NCBI GenBank assembly: GCA_946803715.1
Contig: CAMPET010000047.1
Location: 144,926-208,925 of the forward strand
DNA: 64,000 bases
From: Beroe ovata
Lineage: Eukaryota; Ctenophora; Nuda; Beroida; Beroidae
Direction of reading: 5' to 3'
Below, in pieces: positions 44,956 to 57,100 of the stretch. The translations under genes were made by a program, and so were the position numbers. The notes under the pieces were generated by a model that saw only the letters and a program-made list of their open reading frames with translations, made no database searches and was not told the DNA's origin. Within the stretch, counting starts at the first letter, position 1, and every line of letters starts with the position of its first letter.

Positions 44956-47900
44956 TCACTGTATGGAACACACTCTACTCCGCCTTTTCATATCCTCGAT
45001 CTGTTTTTCCTGTATTGACGTAATCACATGCTGCAATTCGAACATGACACTGTTCTGGTTCGATATTTGTTGTTTCTGCGACTCCAGCTGGTTCTGGAGC
45101 AGCTTTACTTCCGACTCTAGTTGGCCCTGGACTCGGACCGCGCTTTGTCGTTCCTCAGACAGAAGTCGCCGGTATTTGGCAAGTTGCTCGTCCGTCTGAG
45201 GAAATGGTTTAGAATCATTAACTTTTAGCAAGAAATTAGGAAACAGATCGTTTTCAATCATATGGTACTTTCTCAGCAAAACAATAATAACTATAAGTAC
45301 GTCATGTCGTAGTAGAAGTAGAACAAATTACAACATGGTAATGAGGTATGAGCAGTGTGCATGTCAGCTGGTCCCTAAGGCTCGGTCTAAATCAACATGC
45401 TAACCTGGAGTTTCTCCTTTTCAAGAGACTGCCACTTGGCTACGAACATGTCCTCTAGATGTGTCTTACTGTTCCGGAACTGTTCTAATTCCTGGGTTTG
45501 TCGGGAATGTTGCTCCTCCAGAGCAGCAAGCTTCTCCTGGAGCAGTTCTGCCTTTTCTTGGACACATTCCAACTCCCGGGTGAAATTGTTGACGGAAGTG
45601 TTGGATGTGGCTACGTTGCTGCTCGTGCCTCGGCTGTTAAAAGTACAGGTTGACATGTGTCACTTTAGAAAAATGGGAAGATAATGGAGATCTGTTAACC
45701 AAGTTGAGCTATGATACCTGTATGGAGATCTCATCTTGAAATTAGCCACGTTAGAAGGATTCCTAGCCCGTAGCTCTGATGCCTTGTTCGGTCTGACATC
45801 TTTCCAATTGAGGGTAAACTTGTCCTTGTACGGATCCCCGGTTCGCTTGTTCCCGGAGGTGAACCGGTACCGACCGGCCCGTGTTGCGGACAACTGCAAC
45901 TCGTCCTCGCTGTCCGTTGTCTCTATCTCGTCAACGGCAGCACTGATTTTCTTGCGGAGTCTCCGTTTGTTGCTCCGCTGCTCCTTCTCCTTCGACTGTT
46001 GTTCCCTCGACGTCTGCTGAATTTTGTTAAGTGTTATGAGAATGTTTGCTGGGTTGAGAGCAATCAAACAGGGCAGAAGCACTGTCATACATGGTCATAG
46101 TTTCCGCATTGTATACTCACTTGCACATCGGACTCAATCTGTTCTGTTTTGTTACTGGGATCAACTGAACCTGCAGCCTTTGTCTTGTCCTGTCTAGTAG
46201 TTTCGAACCCACTATCTTTGCTCTTTGCACTGTCAACTGCTGAAGGTATGAATGTGAATAAATATTCAGCATCATGATCGTATGCCACTGCAATCCATCC
46301 TCCGAAATGAAAGATAATACGAGATTGCACCAATACCGAACCAGCAGTGATATTGTCACTAACCATTTGACGATGGCAATGGTCCTGTAGTATCAAGATC
46401 GCTGCCTTGTTTGAGTGCCGAGTTATTGACAACCACTACCCCGTCCTCTAACTCTCGTCGTAACCACGTCCTCATATCATCGTCCGTCTTCGTTGAGTCG
46501 AATTGTCGTGGCGAAACTACGTCACGGGATGACGTCACAACGTCTTGTCGTGACTTCCCGCCCGAGAGAAGGCCGGTCGGAGACCGAACATCGGCCGAGG
46601 AGAGAATTCTCTGGAATTATAAGAGATGTGAGAATGGTATGTATACAATGGAATGGTAAATGGTTCCTGGTTACAACCACATGTTATACAGTGCGCGCGC
46701 TGGAGCGCAGCCCGCGCAAATTGTTCCACTAAATAACGACGTTGGAATGCTGCATGAGGTTTTATACGCGCGCCCTACACATACGTCTTGATATTTTCGC
46801 ATTTTGTCCTCCATCACGTACCAAAACAGCACAACATCGATTCTAAAGCTATGATTGGTGATTGATAAACGATAATGAGACAAACCTCTTGGTTTGCCGA
46901 TTCAGATCGTTCAGAGCTTGCCATGTTATCCTCAGATGATGCTCTGAAAAAAGAGTGAAGTTTCAAGTATTAGAGCTAAGAGCGAAGTTTTATATTGAGA
47001 ACTTGCTTTCTCATTATATTCTCATTATCTGCATTTCACAATTCACTCTCAATCCATAGATAGATCCAGAACTTGATAACAGTTTCTTGGATACAATCCA
47101 ATTCATGTTGACCATATCAGGAACATTTGTGATACATTCATATCAAAGTTAAGAAGCCGGTAAGAAGTACGTAGGTGGTCAATAGATCATACTGTACAAT
47201 GCTCATCAGCTTCTAAACTTATCTTTATATTTTCGCACAAAAGCAAAGCGATTTTCTCAGAGAAATGAAAAATCTGTCATCACAGAGATCACAGAGCAAC
47301 AGTTAAAGAGATAAATCGTTTCAGATTCCTAAGTTGATCGAAATAACTAACAAGTAAGTTAACTTACACGTTAGTCTTAGCTGTTTGACGTCTTTTCTTC
47401 TTTCTGGGAGCTGTTGTGCTAACCTAGGATTAAGTGGAAGTGCTCTTAACTATCTAGAAAACAAACAGTAGTGGGTAGAATCATTCAGATGGAATAGCGT
47501 GATAACCTGAACAGTGAATACCTAGAAATTTGACATTTCTTAACCTTAATGAGGCAGTTACCCATCCAAATCATTTTTTCACCTTCCTGAATCAGTTTAT
47601 CACCTACCGAAATCAGGTTGTCACCTACCGAAATCAGGTTGTCACCTACCTGAATTAGGTTGTCACCTACCTGAATTAGGTTGTCACCTACCTGAATTAG
47701 TTTGTCACTTACCTGAATTAGGTTGTCACCTACCTGAATTTGGTTGTCACTTACCTGTATGAGAGTTGTTTGGTTGCAGCTGATTAGACCCCGTATCTGG
47801 TTGAGACCTGGGTGTCCGCTAGCACTAGCTCTTCGAGCTGCGTCCATCAGTGATATCTGTAGTGTTAATGTCGTAATTAATCATGTAATTAATCGAGTTA

Positions 47901-50900
47901 CTATAATCAATAATCATGTTATAATGAGATCATAAGCAGTTAAAAATGGATGTATGAGGTAGCTTAGGAGTTGCCTGGGCATTATGACTGAACTTCCATG
48001 AAGATGAATATTTCTGTGCCTGGTCTCATACGTATAGTAACGTTATAACGTGTGTCATGTGATAGTATTCATGTGGTCTATAGTTGAGAAAACTAGAGAA
48101 CTTTTCTGGCAATTCAAGTTCGATCAATGCTTGTTATATGGTGCGTATATTCCGATATAGAATAAAAACTTGTTTGCTAACTTTGTACTAGATTCTTCAG
48201 TCTAGAAGCAGTAGTGCACGTGTTATGCATGAAATAATCACAAAGTGCTACTAGATATCTACCACTTTTCCCATCAGATAAGCACATCGCAACACACAGG
48301 TCATACTCACGGAGAAAACACCACAGAATCTCACCTCGATGGGGCTCACTCTGATATCACTCTCCATGCCCACTGCGTTCCTATCAGACACAGTTTTTCT
48401 GAGTTTCCCACTCGATTCTTTGCCGCTCTTAGGGTTGAGAGTTAGGTGAATGTCAGGGTCTGACAGTGACTTGGGAAGGATCATCTTGTATTCTGGCTGA
48501 TCGGGGATCACTGCTGACTGGGTGGTCTTCGCTTTGCCGCTGGGTAGTCCACTAGGCTGTAAGTCTGGGACAGAGTGACAGTCAGTTAACAATAATTAAT
48601 TACAGTGCGATTCAAATTCTCAGTCATATGTGAAATAGGCACATGTGAGAGTGAAACCTCTGTACACCGAGCTACTATACTACCTCATCTGATGATAATA
48701 TGATTATCAGTGTGATTAGCAAATGCTGGCATCTAATTCGGAAATTCGGGTCTCGCTACCATGGCAACACGCTATAGTCGTACACGATGATTCAATCGGG
48801 ATAATTAGGGAGGGAGAACTGGTACAATTATCATCTAGAATATCTCCGAATCTCGGATATATGATATCTCCACTACGAGTTCCTAGCTCAGAATACCGAT
48901 ATCGTATCTGCATGAGTTCCAATTGAAACTCACTACTCAGAACACCTACCTATGTCTGAATCATCTGAATCTGAGATAGCCACTCCACGCAGCGTTAGCT
49001 CCTGTAGATTAACCGGGGGCGGCTGGCCCCACAGGTAGATACTATCCGTGTCCGTAACTGCTACCGTGTAGTTCGCACAGCACGCCACAAACTGAAATAC
49101 CACCGTTAATATCACGCCGAGTGCAGGAAATGCAATGAGAAAATCACGCCGCCCAGGTACAGAATGTCCGTAACCACGTTCCGTGAGTTGAGAACGCCAT
49201 ACAGAAGGCCGGAGGTAGGAAATAATATTACCGGATTCTCTTTCGAGACTTCACAAACAGTAATTGGGTCAGAGGGTGTCGTATTTCTTGCGTCAAGATA
49301 AATACATTTTGTATGACGTGTAATACGAATATGCTTCGTGCAACGAAAACATCGTTCTTATTATTCATTCTTATTCTTTTCCATTATTATCGAAGGAAAT
49401 TCATCTGCTAATCTCGTCGGATAAAATCTTGGTAGATCGAAAGCGGTTTTTGCCTAGGACTTATTCTTATCGACATTTTCTTATCGACGTATTCTCATTT
49501 CTTTGGGTAGTACTGATAACTCTCACACACACTCTAACAGCAGTTGTAGCCGAGATAGTCCATATATAGAGTTGTCATGGAGGATGGTCCCAGCGATCCC
49601 GGATTGTGGATAACCCGAAAATTGGGACATTTTGAGGGGGAAATATTCGGGGACATTGCCGTGGAATCAGCCATGAATGACCTCCAAACAACGTGCATAC
49701 AATCAGATCATCTTGATCCGCGACTGATGGAGCGTGCATACCGTGCCGTGATATTCAATCAGCCTCAACTGAGAGCAGATGTGAGGAAAGGGGAGGATGG
49801 GGACACGTACTTCACTCCTGCCACGGATTTCTCGGATGTGTTCCAATTCATTGACCAGAGTGGGGAGGGAGGGGTGAGAGGGTACGCTGGATGCTGGGAT
49901 TTCGCAGAGGAGCTGGTTTGCACCCCCTTTCCCACGTGTAAAGGCAAGCCGCCACACAAATGCTACCTTGTAAAGAGGCCTGACTGCTACATCATGATTA
50001 ATGTGTATCACCATGGTATTGGGGACGGCACGAGCGGATTTATCATCATCAAGGAAACACTCCGACAATACAATCTCCTGATCTCGGGACAGGAAGTTGA
50101 CCTCTGTCCACTGTCCCCATTGCCGTCCGATGTGGACATGTTCAGAGATGTCAAGGTCGATGAAATTCTGGAAGAAATTAAGCAGAAGATGCTGACAAAA
50201 GTTGGAGAGCAAAAATCTCTCCTTCCTCTCGATATGGAGGAAATAGCTGCTGCTAAGAAGGGTGACTGGTACCGAAACCGAACACTGCACGCCATGGGGA
50301 GTGAAGTGGGGTGTGAAGAACTGAAGAAGGTGTGCAAGAGTCATGGCGTGACTGTTGGTTGCTATGGAGCTGCTGCGCTCATCCACGCTCTGTCTGCTGC
50401 TTATATCAAACGGAATGGTGGACAGTTTCCCAAACACGGACTGCCCTCGGCACTTTACCCTCCCTTTCTAACCAACATGCGGAAATTCCTCAACCCCTCA
50501 CCAAGTGACTACGTTATGGTGTTCATAGGGACTCTCGGTTGCATGAAGGTGCACATTGGGGAGGACACAACGGTAATGGACACTGCAGGTAGTATCGGAG
50601 AACAGCTGAAGAGATGCTTGAGTGAAAAGTGGGCCCCAATGATAATCGGGAATGAGGAATACTTTGAAAACATGCCCAATTTACCCCTCGGGAGAAAGAA
50701 CGAGTTTTTCCTGAGCAGCAAGGGGATTTTCAGCCACCCAACTGAATTTTCGTGGGGGCAAGTGAAATCCATACATTCAATGGGGTGTGATTGGAGCCCA
50801 AAGTACGCCAACCAAACCGTGTTGTTCCATACGGTGAATGGAGTCGTAGATTACACCGTTGTTTGCTGTGATGGGAAGAATAATGTGACAGACGCCAGGG

Positions 50901-53900
50901 AGGTGTTTGATCTGTTCGTCAATCTCATGGAGAATAGTGGCAGAGTTTCACAGGACTGCACGGTTATGGACGTTGTCAAGCATTTCGGATAGAACTGTAA
51001 GGGGGCCGGGGGTTGTCAATAATTGATACAAGTTTGATTTGAAAGCTGCTTGGAAAGAGATTTGTCTGAATAAAATATCATCGTTTTTGTTTCAAGATTG
51101 AGTTTTTCTAATATTTCTGATCTTACTTTCCCTCTTTCTCCTGTCCAGCCCCTCCCTACGACGGCTCAGTATATAATCCACAATACACACCAGTATACAT
51201 GTGATGTGAGGACGAAGTCACGTCAGTGCCATTGAATAATGGACGAATGCATGCCATGAAGATTGAACACTCTGTACAAGACCAAGTACGATTTTATGTA
51301 GGTTGTGATATCACGAGTCTATAATCACGAGTCTATAATCGCGAGTCTATAATCACGAGTCTACATTAATCAATAACCTTTGCCGTATGATGTTCCATGC
51401 TGGACACCAGCACCAGATTATCCGTGTTCTGCCGAGTACTGACACCCATCTGTCCCGCCTTGTTGTGTCCGAATGTGTAGATCTGGCCCGTGTCCACCAC
51501 GACCGCAGAGTGCAACGGACCGAGGGACACCTCGACACAGCGCTTGTTACCGATCAGTTTCACGGCTGTCGGTAGTGATACGCTGTCCACTTCCGTTTCC
51601 TCGCTCTGAGAGAGACAGAGTGTGTAAAGAGTGGTGACAGAGGTGGTGTCAACAGGTGGTGTCAACAGGTGGTGACAACAGGTGGTGACAACAGGTGGTG
51701 ACAACAGGTGGTGTCAACAGGTGGAGACAACAGGTTATAGGAGTGTTAACAGAGGTGGTGTTAGGTGTGGTTACAGGTGTGGAGATGGTAACAGGGATCG
51801 TGATGATATATTATGTTCCCGCGGGCAAATCCGTGTGCTGTGAGACGGGTGCATCAAGTCACAAACCTTCAGTTAAAACTTTGAGTTTTGTGGTTGCCGA
51901 CGACTAATGCTATGATTCTAGAAAACGAACACTGTTTCCTGCATTACACACGCGTATCACAGTGCCACCATGGGGGCTTTTAGAGTGACATACACGAAAC
52001 AAATTGTAATTCTTGAGAACGTGCATGTACTCGATGTCAGATCTTTATTAACTGGAAGTATTTTACCCATGTTGTCAACCCTATTCTGAGTTCACGTGCA
52101 TTAAATCCTTTGTCAGACCACGTGCATCTATCAAGCATTGTATGTAGAAAACGTGCTGCACAATGAAATGATTGGAGCAAGAGCTTTTCAAGTGAAATTC
52201 TTGTAGATGTATGTGTTTCTTGAGATAAAAGGGCGTCGTACAATTACAAGTGTCAATGTTTGTATGACAATGAAGAGTTTTCATAAGTACGCATTGATTT
52301 TATCGAACAAGAAGCTTTTTCATAGTAAACGTGCATCAAGCATGAAGTTTGTCGTGAATCTGCAAACTGTTTACAAACAGTCACATCTTGCTGGCCCCAT
52401 TGGAGTGTTATTGAAGAACGATTGTCTGATTTGGCTGCGAGCCAGGGGTTACAAATTAACCGGACGGGGGAAACGAATCATGAATGTGCGCATAAAATGA
52501 ATGGAATGAGTGGCGATGAATATTGCATTTGAATCATCATGTAGCATATAATTATATTTGACGGTATATCAACAACGATACTCACGTTGTTGTAGAATAT
52601 GGTCTTCATAGCGAGGAGAAATCCTTTTCGCTTGTTGAGTCCAAGTTTGTTAAACCGGTTACTGTAATCATTGTATCAAGTTAGAGCTTGCAGATCATGA
52701 TGAATGATCAGCATCCCTTAATTCAATGAAATAATCATTTAATTCAATATTCTGCTGACGCTGTCATGAAATATATCGAATATGACCAGAGAGCGCCCCA
52801 ATTATTGCAAAGTGCAACTATTCCTATGCAGGAAAGTTCTAAACGTCGTCTCCTCAAAAACCATGCAATCAGATAACAGACATAATATGCCGCAATATTC
52901 CATAATATCAACAACTCCACAAAGAATGAGGTTACCACAAGGATAATGCACAAGGATCCATAACGGGGATTTAGGATAATGTGACAGGATAATGAGGATA
53001 ACGAGGATACATGGACTATAATGTACCTGCCGCACGCATAAAGAGTTCCATCCTCAGTGAGGAAAATTGTACCGTCCATCCCACACCTCACACATCGTAC
53101 ACACACGCTCTCCTCCGTAAACTGTACTGGAGTCGGCAGCACACTGGTGAACAGGAGGAAATGAAGTTATGTGACGAAATTCCAGAAAATAGGTTGAACA
53201 TGGTAAAAAGACGAAACAAGACGAAATGGTATTTGAACAAGACAAGACAATAATCAAGATGCCGAACAAGATGATGAACTGCTGGATATTATATTGTCAC
53301 AATATTACGTTATCCCATACCTGTCAATCTGAGTTCCATGACCAAGTCTGCCGTTCCTGCCTGATCCCCACGTGTACGCTGTCCCTGTTTTCGTGGTCAG
53401 AGCTGCGTGCTGAGTTCCTGCGGCCACAGACACAACGTCTATTGACAACATGCTCTCTATTAACTTGGGTTTCAGCACGTCCTCCGCTAGGTTCATGTGA
53501 CCTGTGGGAACACTTGGTTACATGTGGTTACACGAGGTCAATTGTTGCGTGAATCACAATAGACAATTGTAGATGAATAGCCCCTTAATACCTACAAACC
53601 CAGGATTAATCTTTTTGAAGGAAAGGGAGTTGCCGTTTAATCAGTCAATAGAAAATACACCTAAGTTAATTCCCGCAAGTCACTAAGACTAAATTGTCAC
53701 TTGAGTCGTGACATGTCACTGGAAAACCTCAGTGATATTCTGAGACACGCAGTGTCTCGGCTCTGCATCAGGTTCCCCACTTACCGAGACACTTGGAGGA
53801 AAGTGCTCCACACGACATAAGAAGTCCGTTATCCGTGACAAACAGAGTGAAGTTATCCCCACACGCTACTGATGTCACGTACTTGCCTTGCAGAGTGTCA

Positions 53901-54080
53901 ATGCTGAGGGAGGGGGCTGTTATGAAAACTTATCCTGATGACTTGAATCATCAGTCAGCTGAGTTATTAAACAACCGAAACGTCAAAAGTAGGTGTTAAA
54001 CTTTCGTTTAAGGCAGGAACATTCATATTTTCATACTGCATAACATTATGCTTATCAAGAACGTAGGGGATGAGTTTGCA

Positions 54081-54117
<37 letters not shown>

Positions 54118-57100
54118 NTGACTGATGATTCAAACTTATCCTGATGAGTTCGATCATCAGTCATCTGGGTTATTAAACAACCGAAACGTCAAAAGTAGAT
54201 GTTAAACTCCCGTTTATTAAGGCAGGAACATTCATATTTTCATACTGCATAACATTATGCTTATCAAGAACGTAGGGGATGAGTGTGTGAGTGTGTGTGT
54301 GAGTGTGTGAGTGTGTGTGTGTGTGCACTGTGCGTGTGTGTGTGCGTGTGTGCTTGTGCAATTTTGTCCCATGTGCCCATGTGTTGAATCAATAAGTTGA
54401 ATGTTTTACATACAATATCTTACGTGATTGGATCGCACATTGACCCTTCACTTGATCAGCTAATTGCCCATCACCTGACAAATTACATTTAACATTCATA
54501 TATCGACCCCAAATCAACTTACCATGTTGGGGTTGATATGGAGGTTGCAACCCCATGACCAAGTTGACCAGACTCCCCCTCGCCCCAGCTGTATGTCGAA
54601 TGCAGCTCAGTGGTTGCAACTATGTGACGCATTCCTACGCTCACCTACGATGAATGAAATAAGTGAAGAGGTTTCATTATTCACTTGAAAAGTATTAATT
54701 CGCGATGGACATCGGTGTATGAAATAGCAGTGATTGGAGGGTAACTGCATGGAATACCCAACTTCTGGAATACCCAATGTCTCGAAAACCCAACGTCGCG
54801 AACACCCAACGGAATTGTTGGGTATTCGCGACTTGGGTATTCTGTGCATGATGACCGGAATACCCAACTCATTACAGCGGTAGAGGCTCACGTGATTGGA
54901 GTGATTAGAGTGATTACTGTCAACTCACAGTTTTGATGATGCAGGTCAGGGGGAGGTCAATGGGACAGAGTGTTAGGAGGGAGGTATCGAGGAAGTAGAT
55001 CATGCTCCTCACAACTTCCTGCTTTTCCTGCTGAGATCTGTCCCGGTGCTGGTAGAATTGAACCAGACCCAGCACCTACGAGAGGAATTATAGGTGGAGT
55101 GAGGAAAATGAGAAGTGACAGGATGGAAAAGTGAGGAATGAGGATAGAACTCGTCCATGCGCATGTGAGAAACATTCAAGAACGATCAAAAACTGATTTT
55201 CTCATTCTGGTTATGACAATCCGTGTGATTGTAGTACCTGTTTGAGGATGAGATCCACCCCTGGTCGCTTCTCGGGGTCGATTGTCAGGAGGACGTCCAC
55301 AATCTCCCGGAGATGAGAGCTGTAAGTGCTACTCACCGGCTTATACTGACCCTGAGTGGTGAGGGTGAGATGAGGGTGAGGGTGGGATGAGTGTGAGGGT
55401 GTGGCAAGGGTGAGGTGAGGTGAGGTGAGGTGTGGGTGGGGGATCGTCACTACACTTGTGACGGAAACAGTCACAACATGGATTGACATGATTGATATCA
55501 AGTCTAACTCAGACAGAAGCTCCAGTGAGTGACAAGTGTATTCTGAGTGGACTCACCTTGATAATCTTGTTGACCAGTGCTGGGAGATTGGAGGCCTCGA
55601 ATGCCTTCTCTCTGTTGGTCATCTCGAAAAGGATGCATCCCAGAGCCCAGACATCGCTCTTAGCTCCATACTGTTTTCCTTCGCACTGAAGTGAGAAAAG
55701 TGAGAAATGAGGAACCAACACCTCTCAGTAGCTCGCTTTTTAGAATTAAGAATTAATTCTACCGGATCAATGAAACTATTTCAATTGTGTCACGAGATGT
55801 ATACCATTTCAGGGGATATGTAATAGGGTGTCCCGAGTACAGTAGACGCTCCCTTCGTCTCCAGTACTTTGGAGATGCCAAAATCTCCCAGTTTTAGCAT
55901 CTCATTCTTTGTCAGGAAAATGTTTGCAGACTTCAGGTCCCTGCAGGAAGAATATTGTCATTTTGGATTGTGCCAGTTCTGAGAAATGAGAATGTCAGGA
56001 GTGTTGTAGATATATTAAAAACAGGTGATCTTGAAAAACAGGTGATATCCTTAGCTCTTCGAACTTTTTCATTGAGCAATGTTCAATGAATGGAATGGAG
56101 TGATGAAACAATAATTGATCTGCCTTCAACAATCTCATTTAAAACATATAATTGATCCACAGCAAGTCTTGAATCACATATTCATTGATAACTATATCGA
56201 AGACAAAAGGAGGTTTTAATATTGGTCGTCTGCAGAATGATCAGCTGGATAAAATCCGATTGATCAATGGTCTTATTCATCATATTCCGATACTCCATAG
56301 ATACCACCAGACTCTTGAACATGGTTATCAATTGGGAATTTGCATGTGAGTGTTCCAATGAATCATTGTCTCACGGTGAGCACTATAGCTGATACACCAA
56401 TACTGTCTATGATGTTCATTGTTTCTAATTCCTGATCACCTCGAATGAACTTCATCAATAAACAATAAACATGCTATGCTAATATGTAATATGTATCACA
56501 TACACAATATATATACTATGACACTTGCTTGTTGGTGAGGTATGATATTGACCAAGCTCAGTATATAGCATAATATCACAATATATACAGTAGGTATGGT
56601 TATGTATCTACACACACATACATTCTCATAGACAAGGGTTTTCTCGAGCTCACATATATCTTAGTAGCGCATGCCGAATGACGATCCAGAGATATAAATA
56701 CCACTAATAAACCAGGAAAACGAGGGGAAAACCGGAAAGACAAAAACATTTACTGATAATGAGAAATAACAACGAAAAAAAGCATGTTCCTCCAAATATC
56801 AACCCCTCAATGAATTGTCATTTCCTGAAGAATTGAAATAATTTCTCCCTGCAATTTTTCCCTGCATTTTCTAACCTGTGGACGATGTTGTGATCGTGGA
56901 GATGTTTGCAAGCTTCGAGCATCTGTCTGAACATGTTGAGTATCTTACTCTCCGGGATGTCGTCCTCCTGGACACTGAGATACTGCGCAAGCGTCCTGAT
57001 GGGGCATTCACGTGGTACAGAATAACGCGTGAGATAAAATCACGCGTGAGGCATAAATCACGCGTGAGACAATAATGTGACGTGTGATCGGAAGCTCCAG

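Larger units (their letters stand above)
44956..48564 (-). other. C-terminal tail exons of the NEK9-type gene
   Basis: Exons 48335-48564, 47755-47856, 47368-47423, 46886-46943, 46364-46610, 46121-46239, 45718-46016, 45405-45633 and 44956-45195. The first part is a Ser/Pro-rich region, then PRKKKRR (47385-47405, probable nuclear localisation), WLRRELEDG, a basic [18 protein letters not shown] stretch and about 150 residues of heptad coiled coil in the last two exons. The coiled coil probably mediates dimerisation, as in NEK9. Confidence 0.85.
48950..55075 (-). other. Linker and RCC1-repeat exons of the NEK9-type gene
   Basis: Exons 54929-55075, 54523-54644, 53785-53903, 53321-53501, 53027-53143, 52586-52661, 51378-51605 and 48950-49091. 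The repeats show RCC1 signatures: [77 protein letters not shown] and [16 protein letters not shown]. They form the propeller that inhibits the kinase in NEK9. The intron 49092-51377 carries the nested acyltransferase gene. Confidence 0.9.

Noticed and set aside
49703..50437. 244-codon minus-strand frame under the acyltransferase gene
   Set aside because: Shadow of the + strand gene, which has the HHxxxDG motif and a clean start and stop.
51633..51730. CAG/GTGGTG units as a third donor ladder
   Set aside because: The donor-like junctions are on the + strand while the host gene is transcribed from the minus strand, and no + strand exon adjoins.
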